A stretch of DNA of 64,000 nucleotides from assembly GCA_905221605.1 (NCBI GenBank), contig CAJNDS010002079.1, positions 1,543,501 through 1,607,500 of the forward strand. The letters are read 5' to 3'. Both the position numbers and the translations under genes were made by a program. This stretch comes from Symbiodinium natans. Its lineage: Eukaryota; Sar; Dinophyceae; Suessiales; Symbiodiniaceae. A model generated the notes under the pieces. The model was not told where the DNA came from and did no database searches. It was given only the letters and a program-made list of their open reading frames with translations. This document shows, piece after piece, positions 1 to 12,200 of this stretch; position 1 is the first letter of the stretch, and every line of letters starts with the position of its first letter.

Positions 1-84
1 TACTGGGGCCTTGAGGTACCTCCTAGAAAAGGGACTTTGGGGCCCGGGTATGTAATAATGAGGTACATGGACCCTTAGGGTTGC
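1..84. repeat. Palindromic MITE-like family C, copy 1 (cut by window edge)
   Basis: Ends with GGTACATGGACCCTTAGGG and contains the family's GGGACTTTGGGGCCC centre; its left end lies outside the window. Confidence 0.6.
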
Positions 85-211
85 ATCCAGATGGCATATG
101 CAGCAACCCCCCTAAAACCCTAAACCCCTCAAAACCCTAAACCCTAAACCCCTCAAAACCCTAAACCCTAAACCCCTCAAAACCCCCTGAGACCCCCGAA
201 GTTTGTGGCAG

Positions 212-240
212 GACCGCGGCCCAGTCCTCGAGGTCATTGT
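212..240 (+). CDS. ASCC3: ASCC3-like exon 1 (of this window)
   Basis: Reads DRGPVLEVI plus two bases, the stretch right after the DExH (motif II) segment of cassette 2. Acceptor gcag|G, donor GC. Any earlier exons lie outside the window. Confidence 0.85.
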
Positions 241-3200
241 GCAGGGAACCCCAGCATGCTTTCAGAGCGTGTTTTCTTTGGGTTTAGGGTTTATTTACGG
301 TTTAGGGGTTAGGGTTTAGGGTTTAGGGTTTAGGGCTTAGGGCTTAGGGCTTAGGGTTTAGGGTTCGGGGTTTGGGGTTTTGGGCTTAGGGGTTTGCTTT
401 TTTTTTTGTGTGTTTTTGTTGGGGGGGGGGGGGGGGGGGGGGGGTGTGTTGGGGGTGAGCCTGTGCTCAGCTGCACAGTTGCACAAGTTTGGGGCTTACG
501 GTCTACCTTCAAAACCCAAAGCTTACGTTGTTTTTGTAGATTGCCTGAGAATCCTATAAGGTGCTTCAAAAGTAATAAAAGTAGGCTTTAGGTTCTTAAT
601 GAGGGAGGGTCGAGTAGAATCTGCAAAGCCGCCACCGAGAACACCCTTGGAAAACTCACACCTTTCAAAACCCTAAACCCTAAACCCTAAACCCTAAACC
701 CTAAACCCAAAAACACGAAGCCTTGGGATGTTCCCCCTTATACTAGCAGTCCTTAATGAGCTTTGTGGTGCTTTACTGTAGCTTTAGGTCCTTAGCCTTT
801 TTGGGGTTTATTGAAACGGTTTATTGGGTTCCTTCGTAAGGCAGCTAAAAATATAATTTACAGCTACGTACCCTTCTGAGTGCAGCCAAGTAAGGATTCT
901 AGTACCCCCCCCTCTACTATCATCCCCAAACCCTAAACCCTAAACCCTAAACCCCAAACCCTAAACCCTAAACCCTAAATCCTAACCCAAACGAAGCGGA
1001 GAGAGCATGGAGGTCCCGGATGCGCTACATCTCCTGCAACTTGGACAAGGCCGTTGGGATCGCCCTGCCTTGGGAGGGTTTAGGGTTTAGGGTTTAGGGT
1101 TTCGGGTTTAGGGCTTAGGGCTTAGGGGCTTAGGGCCTAGGGGATCTTAGGGCTCATGGGTGGGGGAGTTGACACCATGTCTCAGCCCTTCCAGACCTCT
1201 TCCACCCCATGAGCTTGCGATGTTGTCCATCCTGGTGTGCTCGATTCTCCCCAAACCTTTTAAATCTTGTCCCCTAGTTCGGCCCCTACATGTAACTTAG
1301 GGTCCTGAACTGTTTTTGTGGTATCGTAAGAGTGCTCTAACCCCAAGGCCTTAAAACCCTTAACGGACTTCAATCTCAGAGCGATCTGGGGTTGGAGAAT
1401 CTGTTCTTTTCTCAGGCAAGGATTTTCAGGGCTTTCAGGCATGAGATGTAAGGGTTCCAGACCTCCATGCTCCTAAATCACCGAGAAGTGGGGCTTTGGT
1501 TCTTCTCAGAGGGCCCCAGGTTTTTTGGGGGACCTACAGCCATAAACGTCGAGTGTTTTGGGCCCTCGGCGCTTGAGGAGGGCTGTGGCTGGGGGGCTGG
1601 GTCTGAATCCCTAGGCCCTAGTTTTTTGGTCAGGTTTTGGCATAGGGTTGTGGAGCAACCCATACCCTGAAAGGCTTTTCTTTACAAAACAGGGTATGTG
1701 TTACGGGTGCATGTTCACTCAAGGGTTTCTCCTTTAAAACCCCTTGAATCCTCCAAGGCTCTGAGCCTACGAACACCAAAACCCCAAGAGCCGGTAAGCT
1801 CTACAGCCCACCCTAAACTCAACCCCCTTACACTCGGGGGTTTAGGGTTTAGGGGTTCACCGTGTAGGGTTTAGGGTTTAGGGCTTAGGGCTTAGGGCTT
1901 AGGGCTTAGGGCTTAGGGCTCAGGGCTCAGCGCTTAGGGCTTAGGCTAAGCCCTAAGCCCTGAGCCCTAAGCCCTAAGCCCTAAACCCTGAACCCTAAAC
2001 CAGGAATCTAAACCGCTTAGGGCTTAGGGCTTAGGGTTTAGCGTCTGGGTTCTTCAGGCCATCCGCTTTGTGGGCTTAAGCACGGCCAGACACCCAGGAA
2101 GGGGGGAGGCGCGCAGGTGCTGCGGTCGCCATCGAGGGCTGCCCATTTACCTTCAAGTAGGTGTAGGTGGGTTTAGGGTTTTAGGGTTTAGGGTTTAGGG
2201 TTTAGGGTTTAGGATTTAGGGTTTAGGGTTTAGGGGTTCAAGAGATGAAATCGGTGTGGGGTGCTTAGTAGCCCAATTAGAAGTCTACTTATACCGAATT
2301 GTAAAACACTGCTCAGGGGCTTGTGAGTCGCTTTTGGCTACACTCAGAATCGGGTTAGTACCCGAACCTCCAATCCCTACCCCTAAACCCTAAACCCTAA
2401 ACCCTAAACCCTAAACCCTAAACCCTAAACCCTAAACCCTAAACCCTAAACCCTTTCAACGGAAAGGGGAAGTTGACGGAGATATCCCTCCTAAGGAGGC
2501 TGGAGGAACAAGGTGACCCCCGAATCGCCCCTCTGCGCTCTAAATTCTTTTAGGACTCTGGGCCCTGGAAATAGGGGGAAGTTTCGGGTTTAGGGTTTGG
2601 GGTGTAGGGTTTAGGGCTTAGGGCCTGGGAAGTTTCGTGTGGGTTTAGGGTGCAGGGTTTAGGTTTTAGGGTTTAGGGTCTGGGAAGTTTCGTGTTTAGG
2701 GCTTGGGGCCGTGAGAGGCTGGCTTGACGGAGGTCAGTAGACAGACACACCTTGTTTTCCCAAAGGATCCATGTACCGATATAGTATATACTTGGGCCTT
2801 AAAGGGGTTCCTATATAGTAGCTTTAGGGACCAAGAATATACTATATAGGTACATGGATCCTCTGGGTTTGTTATCGGGTTTAGGGTTTAGAGTTGGAGG
2901 GTTTGAGTTTTAGGGAGCTGACGCTCTAAGCCCCACACCCCAAACAACACTTGGAGCACCCTCTGGGACGCAGAAGACGCACGAAACCCGGCATTAGACC
3001 AGCAGCTGGCTTTTGTCCAGGGTTTAGGGTTCAGGCTTCAGGGTTTGGTGTTTGGGCACCCTTAAGCAGGTGTAGAGCATTGATTGGGTGCGCAGGTCCG
3101 CCTTGTGCAAAGGTCCGAAAGGGTTGCTCCAATTACAAAACCCTAAACCCTAAGCCCTTAACCCTAAACGCCCAGGGTCCGTCTGCTGAGGCTCTGGCCA

Positions 3201-6200
3201 ACGCGCATGACATCGCAGACTGGCTTGGCATTGGCATCGCCACGTGGATTCAACGGTGGGAACTACCGAAGGGTTTTGGGTTTAGGGTTTGGGGTTTAGG
3301 ATTAAGGTTTAGGGTTTAGGGTTCTCGAAAAAGAAAGAAGCGTTTACCTGAAATCCTGGAAGACAAACAGCTAAGAGCCTGGGCATTTTTCCGTTAAGCC
3401 TCTGCGCATCCCCTGAAAGGAAACATCTGAGTGATCCTCAAACCCTAAACCCTAATCTGAGTGATCCTCAAACCCTAAACCCTAAACCCTAAACCCTAAA
3501 CCCTGAACCCTAAGCCCTAAACCCTAAAACATCACTTCAAGGGGCTGAGTCTGCGACACTGGGGGTTCCATCTCGAAAGTGCTAGATGGGAAGAACGGTC
3601 GTGTTCCATGATGGCTCTTACTTGTAGAAGGATTCGGGTGTCTGGGTAGGGACCTGTGTTCGGGGTTCAGGGTGTAGGTTGCGTTTGCATGTGTTTTGCT
3701 AAGGTTCAGTGAGGACTCTTTACAGCTTAGACGTTCAAGACACGGCTGACTCCCTACTTACAAGCCTGCTTTCAAGCCCTACAGCTTCCCTCCTCCCCTC
3801 CACCACTTGAGCCCCCCCCCCCCAGCCAAGCCCCCAAGCCCCAAACCCTGAACCCTTAATCCCGAAGGCCCCAAGCCGGAAGCCTTGAGATCTATAAACC
3901 CCACAGCCCTGTAAACCCTCAAGCCGAAACCCAAAACCCTGGCCGCAAAATGTTGCTGAGGTTGGCCTTTACAACTTCAAGCCGTCCGTGAGGCCAGTTG
4001 ATGACTTGAGGGTTTCTAGGGTTTCTAGGGTTTAGGGTGCATCTGTCTTGTAGGGTTTAGGCTGTGTAGGGTTTTTGCTACAGGGTTTAGGGTTCACGGG
4101 TTAAGGTTTAGGGTTTATTTAGGGTTTACGGCTTGCAGCAGTTGTTGGGTTTCTGTTTGGTCTTGATGGTGTATAAGCCCTAAACCCTAAACCCTAAACC
4201 CTAAATGTACAGAGTGTGGTTTAGGGTTTTTCGTTTTTTGGGACTGGGATTTAGTGCGCTGTGAGGCCTGTGCCGATGACGGCACACATTCAGGGCTACC
4301 CGGAGAAGCACTTTGTGGGCACCCGAGTTTAGGGTTTGGGGTTTAGGGTTAAGGGTTTAGGGTCTGGGGTTTCGGGTTTAGGGTTTACGGTTGAGGGTTG
4401 AGGGTTGAGGGTTTAGAGCCACGGTACAGGGGATGCCTTTGGACACCAAGCGCATCTTGACATGTACTTATAGGGGTCGGAATAGTTCCGGTCCCTTATG
4501 GTCCCTATATTGATGCTATAATACCCCGCCCGAAGCCCTGCGCTCGAGGGATGAGACCCTAAGGCTCCATGCACCTCACTATTATATACTTGGGCCCCAA
4601 AGTCCCTGTAGAGGAGGTTTTTTGAGGCCCAAGCATTCCATATTTAGGTACATGGCCCCTGAGGGAGATTTCCATTTTTGGGGAGCTTCAGCAGCAATCT
4701 CAAATTGAAAGGTAAGGTTTGCATGGGGCTTAGGGCTTCAGGGCTTTGGTTTAGGGATGTTTCGGGTTCAGGGTTTACGGTTTAGGGTGTATGGAGTTTT
4801 GCTCACGTCGCACCATGGGCCGAGTGGGCCTCTAAGCACATATATGGCCCTTAACCCCTACGAAGCCTAAAGACTGACTGGACATGGCCCCGGGTGCTTA
4901 AACCCGAGACCCTGTAAACCTCCTTCCCTCACCCGGTTCGGGACTATGTCTCAACATTCCTGAACCCCAAGTGAAAGATCCTGATTTTGAGGAAGCTTAA
5001 ATCCGCGCAGTCCGTCGCATCCTCAAAGCGGTTCCTTTATACCCTACAACCTTGAAACCCCCAAAGCACTAAACCCAAAAGGGTTGTTTCGGAGATTTAG
5101 GAGCTTCAGGAGATTTAGGAGGTTTAACCAGAAACCCTAAACTCTAAACCCTAAAAGGTTCAGGAGTGTTAAGAGGTTTAGGGTTAGGGGGGGCGATGCT
5201 GAGGTCGCGCGCATGGCTCAGATGAACAAGCCATGCTTCCATGCCATCAAGAACCACGCCGTGAAGCCGGCGCGGACCCTGCCCGGTTCTAGGGTTTTCT
5301 AGGGTTTTTCTAGGGTTTTCTAGGGTTCTGTAGGGTTTTCTAAGGTTTGCTAGGGTTTGCTAGGGTTTCTAGGGTTTTCTAGGGTTTTCTAGCATTTTCT
5401 AGGGTTTTCTAGGGTTTTCTAGAGTTTTCTAGGGTTGTCTAGGGTTTTCTAGGGTTTTCTAGGGTTTTTCGAGGGTTTTCTAGGGTTTTCTAGGGTTTTC
5501 TAGGGTTTTCTAGGGTTTTCTCGGTTTCCTAGCGTTTTCGAGGGTTTTCTAGGGTTTTCTAGGGTTTTCTAGGGTTTTCTAGGGTTTTCTAGGTTTTCCA
5601 GGGTTTTCTAGGGTTTAGGGTTTTAGGGTTTTAGGGTTTTAGGGTTTTAGGGTTTTAGGGTTTTAGGGTTTTAGGGTTTTAGGGTTTTCTAGGGTTGAGT
5701 GTTTTAGGGTTTTAGGGTTTAGGGTTTTAGGGTTTTAGGGTTTTAGGGTTTCAGGCTTTCAGGGTTTCAGGGTTTCAGGGTTTTAGGGTTTTAGGGTTTT
5801 AGGGTTTTAGGGTTTTAGGGTTTTAGGGTTTTAGGGTTTTAGGGTTTTAGGGTTTTAGGGTTTTAGGGTTTTAGGGTTTTAGCGTGCCCAGCTCAACCCC
5901 ATAGGAGTCCTAAGCCCCAACCTCTAAGTATCCTCATCCCCGATCCTTCGAAAATCCCTCGACCCCAACACCCTCAAGAGGAAAGTCCCAAATCTTCACG
6001 ACCTCAAGCCCGAAACCCCGTACAAGGTGCTTGGCAAACCTGCGCTAAGTATCGGGTTGAAGGTTTCCAGTTTAGGGTTGAAGGTTTAGGGTTTAGGGTT
6101 TAGGGTTTAGGGTTTTTGAAGGTTTAGAGTTCAGGCTCAAGCTAGCAAAGAGGCCTCAAACCTCTTAACCTACAGAATGCAGACCCCTGCGGCACTGCCA

Positions 6201-9200
6201 TAATTTCTGAAGCTCAAGGAAGGAGTCCTCCCGCAGGACCTGGGACTATCTCATATTCGTGTAGGGTTTAGGGTTTAGGGTTTAGGGTTTAGGGTTTAGG
6301 GTTTAGGGTTTAGGGTTTAGGGTTTAGGGTTTAGGGTTTAGGGTTTAGGGTTTTTAGGGTTTAGGGTTTAGGGTTTAGGGTTTAGGGTTTAGGGTTTAGG
6401 GTTTAGGGTTTAGGGTTTAGGGTGTAGGGTGTAGGGTGTAGGGTGTAGGGTGTAGGGTGTAGGGTGTAGGGTGTAGGGTGTAGGGTGTAGGGTAGGGTTT
6501 TAAATTTCGGGCTTAGGATTGTTCCCCTAGCTGTATTTCAGAGGATCTTAAGAATGACACATATTGCAGAGAGTTTTAAGGGCCAACCCAGTCAATACTC
6601 CCTAAGGAGCAATCGCCTTCCCCGAAAATGTAAACTGCCCTGCCTCCTTACCCCCCCAATAGTAAATTTGCTTGTTGTTGCTTGTTATAGAATTGTGTGG
6701 CATCCTTCCTACTAGGGGTAGGACGGTTTGAATGTTCGTGGGAAGGGAGTATTCTTGCTTTGCTGAGGATGGAACCAAGCCCACGCTGATCTTTGTCTCA
6801 TCTCGGATCTTCGGCTGCAGCAAGAGACGACACGACTTTGAAGTAGGTCCCTGTGACGGCCTAAACCCTGAAACCAAAGGGCACCCGAATTTCTGAAGTC
6901 TTAATAGGGCTTCTTTGTCAAAGGTATCGAAAGGTGCTTACAGCAGGAGGTCTTGGTAAACCCTAAACCCTAAACCCTAAAACCCTATAAGACTCAAAGA
7001 GCCGTCGGGACCCGAGGCGTCAGACGCGACTCACCGCGCTGGACATCGTCGCGTTCATGCCGCACACTTGAAGGGTGAGAGGGTTTAGGGTTTAGGGTTT
7101 AGGGTTTAGGGTTTAGGGGGGTCGAGACGAGAATGGTTTCGAGAGCGTTGGGTTGCCGTTTGTTGGTTTCAGTTTGATGGTTCAGGGGTGTTTTCAAGGG
7201 CTTAAGTGCAAGGTTTTGCATTTTGGGGCCTGGGATTTAGGACCATGCCTTGCACGGTTGCATTCTTCTGTTTGGGCTCCGTGCTTACCTCGCAACACGC
7301 CTGGTGTTCAACGAGACGTCAGTCTTTCTGGACCATCACTACCCACTCGCCTCAACCTGCATATCTACTTCTCCGTGCGTCTAGACCCTAAACCCTAAAC
7401 CCTCAGAGTCTCAGCGCGTCGGGGAGTTGCACTGCCCGGGTTCACACTGCAAATGAGGTTTGCGGGCTTAGGGCATGCGATTAAGCCCGCAACCCCTGGT
7501 TAGACACCAGAGCTTGGGGTTTAGGGTTTAAGGTTTGGGATTCAGGGTTCAGGTTTTATCTAAGGGAAGTTACATGGTCCCTAAACCCGTCTTGAAAGGG
7601 TTCTGCAGCATGGGCCCTTGGGTTTTGAGGGGCATATAAGGGGAATATAAGAGGTCCCCTTCTTTGGGGGGCCCAGACTAAGGGACCACGAAACTACCCC
7701 CGAAGAGTTTAGGGACAACAAGTGTAGGGCTGAGCGGCTAAGGTCGGCGGATCCCGACGAAGATCCTCATCAGTTCTGCAAGATGGAGCCGCACGAGCTG
7801 GAGTCCTCCTGGACATGTGGTTTCCTCTTGGTGCTTCAGGTTGCCAGTGTTAGGGTTTAGGGTTTAGGGTTTAGGGTTTAGGGTTTAGGGTTTAGGGTTT
7901 AGGGTTTAGGGTTTAGGGTTTAGGGTTTTGCCTTCAGGGTTCGAGGGTTTAGGGTTGAGGGCTTCACAAGCCAGACCCCCACGGCGGAGAATTCCTTCAA
8001 GTCTGATGTAAGGATCCTCACTTATTAACTTTGAACACTGTGTAGCCCGCGGAAGTCGGAGGGGAAACGCGTGAGCACGATCGCACAGCGAGAAGAATAC
8101 CCTAAATTTCCGGAAAGGTCGAGGCAGGCCGGAGCTTGCACAGCAGGGATGGGTTAGGGTTTAGGGTTTAGGGTTTAGGGTTTGGGGTTTGGGGTTTCGG
8201 GGTTTAGGGGTTAGGGGTTAGGGGTTAGGGGTTAGGGTTTTGATGCACGCCTGGGTGCCTCTTGCACCAGCGCAGCCCGGCTTGGGGCTGCTCCCCAAGG
8301 GTTTAGGGTTTAGGGTTTAGGGTGTAGAGTTTAGGGTTTAGGGTTTAGGGAAGCAGACTTCGATCCTCCCTTCGCTCCATAGAGTTGTAGAGGATAGCCG
8401 TACCCAGTGTGACCCAATACCCGGAGGTTCATGGTACTTGTTAGCCTAGAACTGTCCTTCTAGCCCAGTGATATCCCTATTAGGGCACTTCAGGGGCTTA
8501 TGAGTGGCATAAAACTGGGTCAGAAGTACCCAGAACCTCCAAGTACCTAGTGCGTCCTAGTTCCATATCAGCCCTACACCCTAAACCCTAAACCCTAAAC
8601 CCTAAACCCTCAACGCTAAACCCTAAACCCTAAACCCTAAACCCTAAACCCTAAACCCTAAACCCTAAACCCTAAACCCTAAACCCTAAACCCTAAACCC
8701 TAAACCCTAAACCCTAAACCCTAAACCCTAAACCCTACCAAAAGGAAACATAGATCCAATAGAGCAGAGACTCCTCGTCCTTTCACAGGGATATGGGCTA
8801 TCCTCAGGAAGCCGCCAAAGACAAAACCCACAACCCTGAAACCCCAAAACCAGATTCCTTGCCCCCCGTACCTACAAGGGTCCAGGTACACCTAAACAGG
8901 GAACATTTGGGCCTTAAAGTGCTTCCTAGGTACAAGTATATAATGACATGGTACCTGGACCCTTGGCGTAAACCCCCTCAACCATAAACCGACTGTATTC
9001 CCTGCTTCGCCATGTCCGCCCTATTTTTTTGCGGCCAGCCGCCAGGTACGCCACACGAAGAGCCAGGGACTGAGAAAGTGGAGGGGGAGGGGGTTAAGGC
9101 TTAGGGTTTAGGATTAAGGGTTTAAAAGGTGTAGGGTTTAGGGTGCAGGGTTTAGGGTTTGAAGGGTTAAGGGCTTCAAGGGTTTAGGGTTTTAGGGTTT

Positions 9201-12200
9201 TTGGTTTAGGGTTTAGGGTTTAGGGTTTAGGATTTAGGGTTCAGGGTTCAGGGTTTAAATGGTTCAGAGGGTTTAGGGTTTGGGGGCTTGCGGGAAGGGT
9301 TAGTGCCCCAAGGCCTGGCAGAGACAGACCGTAAATCCTTCATCCTAACCTTCCTAAACCCTACTTAGGGTTTAGGGCTGTTTAGGGTTTAGGGTTTAGG
9401 GTTCAGGGTTCAGGGTTCAGGGTTTAGGGTTTAGGGTTTAGGGTTGAACTCTGCACCCTAAACTTGAAAGGCCCCGGAGCCTTGAACTCTGCACGCCCTA
9501 AGCCCCTTAATGTTGACAAGCCCGATAAGCCCTGAAACGAACCCTATAAACCCTTGTCTCAGCCCATTTCAACTCCTAAAATCCTAAAGCCCTAAAGCCC
9601 TCAAACCCTCAAGCACCTCAAAAGCCTTAAAACCCTCAACCCCAAGCCCTTATCAGCCCTAAACCCTATAACCCTGAAACCCTGCAGGCCTAGAGCCCGA
9701 AAGTTTCGAGAGGTCACAGACCAGAGCCTCAAGCACACCCTTGAGTTTGGAATCGGCATCCACCACGCCGGACTTCCCGAGAGGGACCGGAAGGCCAGGT
9801 TTAGGGTTTTAGGGTTTGGGGGTTAGGGTTTTAGGGTTCAGGGTTTAGGGTTTTAGGGTTTTAGGGTTTTAGGGGTTCAGGGTTTTAGGGTTTTAGGGTT
9901 TTAGGGTTTTAGGGTTTTAGGGTTTTAGGGTTTTCGGGTTTTAGGGTTTTAGGGTTTAGGGTTTTAGGGTTTTAGGGTTTGGGGGTTTTTGGGTTTTAGG
10001 GTTTTAGGGTTTTGGGGTTGTAGGGTTGTAGGGTTTGGGGTTTGGGATTTTCGGTTGACAGATTCACATGTGCCGAGGAAAGCATGAGTCGAGCGATGAG
10101 GCTTCCCTGCCTTTAAAGCCTGGCCCGCAGTGCTGACCATCCATCCAAAACCAAGTTTAGGGTTTAGGGTTTAGGGTTTAGGGTTAGTAGGCTAGATTTC
10201 CCCCGACTATGGCATCGAGCACCCTCAACCCCCAAAGCCCCCTAAACCCTAAACCCCCTCAACGGACACTAGGCTTTGGGTCTTGATTGGGACCTGCACG
10301 CTCGGGGCGTTGGGGGCTTTAGGCCATGGAGGTGTAGTGTGCGTATAGAGTTTAGGGAATGGGCTTTAGGCCTTAGAATTTGGTAAGCCCTTGGACCCTA
10401 AATCCCCAACCTTCACCCTAACCCCTACACCGCCCAAACCCTTAAAACCTAAACCCGAAACTCCAAACCCCTAAATCCTAAATCCTAAACCCTAAACCCT
10501 AAACCCTAAACTCTAATCCTAAACCCTAAACCCCCAACCCTCAACCCCGAACGTGGGAAGGTGGTTGAGGAGCTCTTCGTCGAGGCGAAGATCATGGCGC
10601 CCCTCTCAGCTTCGGCTGGTAAAAGCCACCCCCCCCCCCCCCCACACTTCACACTTGCCGGTAGTTGGGTTTAGGGTCTAGGTTTTGGGGTCCGGGGTCT
10701 GGGGTTTGGGGTTTCGGGGTTTAGGGGGTTTGGGCGTGCAGGGGTTTGGGGTTTAGGGCTTAGGGCCCCACACTTACCTTGGTGGCTTAGGTCTTATGGT
10801 TTAGATTTTGCGAGTGCCTCAAAAATGGAAAATACGTTTATCTGTGGGGGGCGGGGGGGTGCTTTTGAGGGATTTTGGTCGCACAAAGCACCGGCATGTT
10901 TGGGACTCTTGAGGTAGGCCTTATAGTTCATCCTCAGCCCGGTTTGTCTAAGGGTAAGTCATCTGGTCCCTTACCTTCTTCAAGGGGTTCTGAAGTATCG
11001 GCCCGTGGGTTTATAAGGGGTCTATAAGGGGTATATAAGGGGTCTATAAGGGGTTTATAAGGGGTCTATAAGGGGTCTATAAGGGGTCTATAAGGGGTAT
11101 ATAAGGGGTCTATAAGGGGTCTATAAGGGGTCCCCATTTAAGGGCCCATACTACGGGACCAATGTGACTACCCTCAGACAAGTTTGCTCTGTTAGAGCTT
11201 GGGAGCTGGGCCCCTGCCAGGGCTTGCGGGCTTAAGGTTTAGGGTTTAGGGTTTAGGGTTTAGGGTTTCGGGTTTCGGGCTTATGGTCTTTCATATTCTG
11301 GGTCCACCGCAGCACCGGTCTTCCCGAAACCAGAATTTCCCTAATTCAGCGCTGTGGTCCCCTCTCCAAGACCCCTCCCCCCTCTGGGGCTTCCTGAACT
11401 TGAATCTCTCTGATCCTGAGCCCGAAACCCTAACCCCCTAGAATGGAACCCGCAGACCCCGAAACCCGAAACCCTAAACCTTATTTCTAAACCCCGAAAC
11501 CTCTAAACCCCCGGCCCCCCATGCTTGGAAGCCTAGTTGATGTGCGTCTCTCGCGACACCACATGACCCCCTCCGCGCCAAGCTTGTTAAACAAAGACAA
11601 AATCCAGAAGCTCTGTAAACCCTAAAAACCCACCCTTTGAAGCCTATAAAGCCTAAAGCCAAAGAACCCTGAACCCGACTCCCTAACCCCTTCAACCCTA
11701 AGAACCCTGAACCCTTAAACCCTCAAACCCTTAAACCCTAAACCCTTAAACCCTTAAACCCTTAAGCCCTAAACCCTAAACCCTTAAACCCCTAAACCCT
11801 TAAACCCTTAAACCCTTAAACCCTAAACCCTAAACCCTAAACCCTTAAGCCCTAAACCCTTAAACCCTTAAACCCTAAACCCTAAACCCTTGAACCCTAA
11901 ACCCTTAAACCCTAAAAGCCCTAAACCCGACTCCCCTGAGGTGCTGATTTCCACGTCGACGCTGGCGTGGGGTGTGAACTTCCCGGCTCATCTCGCAGAT
12001 TCCCCAGCCGGGGCTTATGCTGAGGGTTTAGGGTTTAGGGTTTAGGGTTTAGGGTTTAGGGTTTAGGGTTTAGGGTTTAGGGTTTAGGGTTTAGGGTTTA
12101 GGGTTTAGGGTTTAGGGTGCCAACAGGTGAACTTTACATTTTGTACTTCCCTTCTTGGTGTCAGAGGATCAAATGATACATGATGTGTAGGAACATGTTC

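Noticed and set aside
351-591. Small ORFs made of telomere-like repeats, Pro/Gly runs (also many others such as 20056-20274, 36122-36325)
   Set aside because: TTTAGGG-type units read open in several frames and yield low-complexity peptides (LNPKP, GLGFRV); no conserved features.
2100-2155. Coding-like island (GAAVAIEGCPFTFK) as an ASCC3 exon
   Set aside because: Exons 2 and 3 already join without a gap in the family alignment, leaving no place for it.
2470-2545. Coding-like island (LTEISLLRRLEEQGDP) as an ASCC3 exon
   Set aside because: Same reason; exons 2 and 3 are continuous. It could be a chance frame or decayed exon.
5286-5882. CRISPR array
   Set aside because: Tandem 8-10 bp units without unique spacers.
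8235-8300. Island reading MHAWVPLAPAQPGLGLLPK as an exon
   Set aside because: Exons 9 and 10 are adjacent in the family, and there is no suitable acceptor.
8575-8738. A chromosome end (true telomere)
   Set aside because: Arrays occur in both orientations throughout and alternate with exons of a conserved gene, so they are internal.
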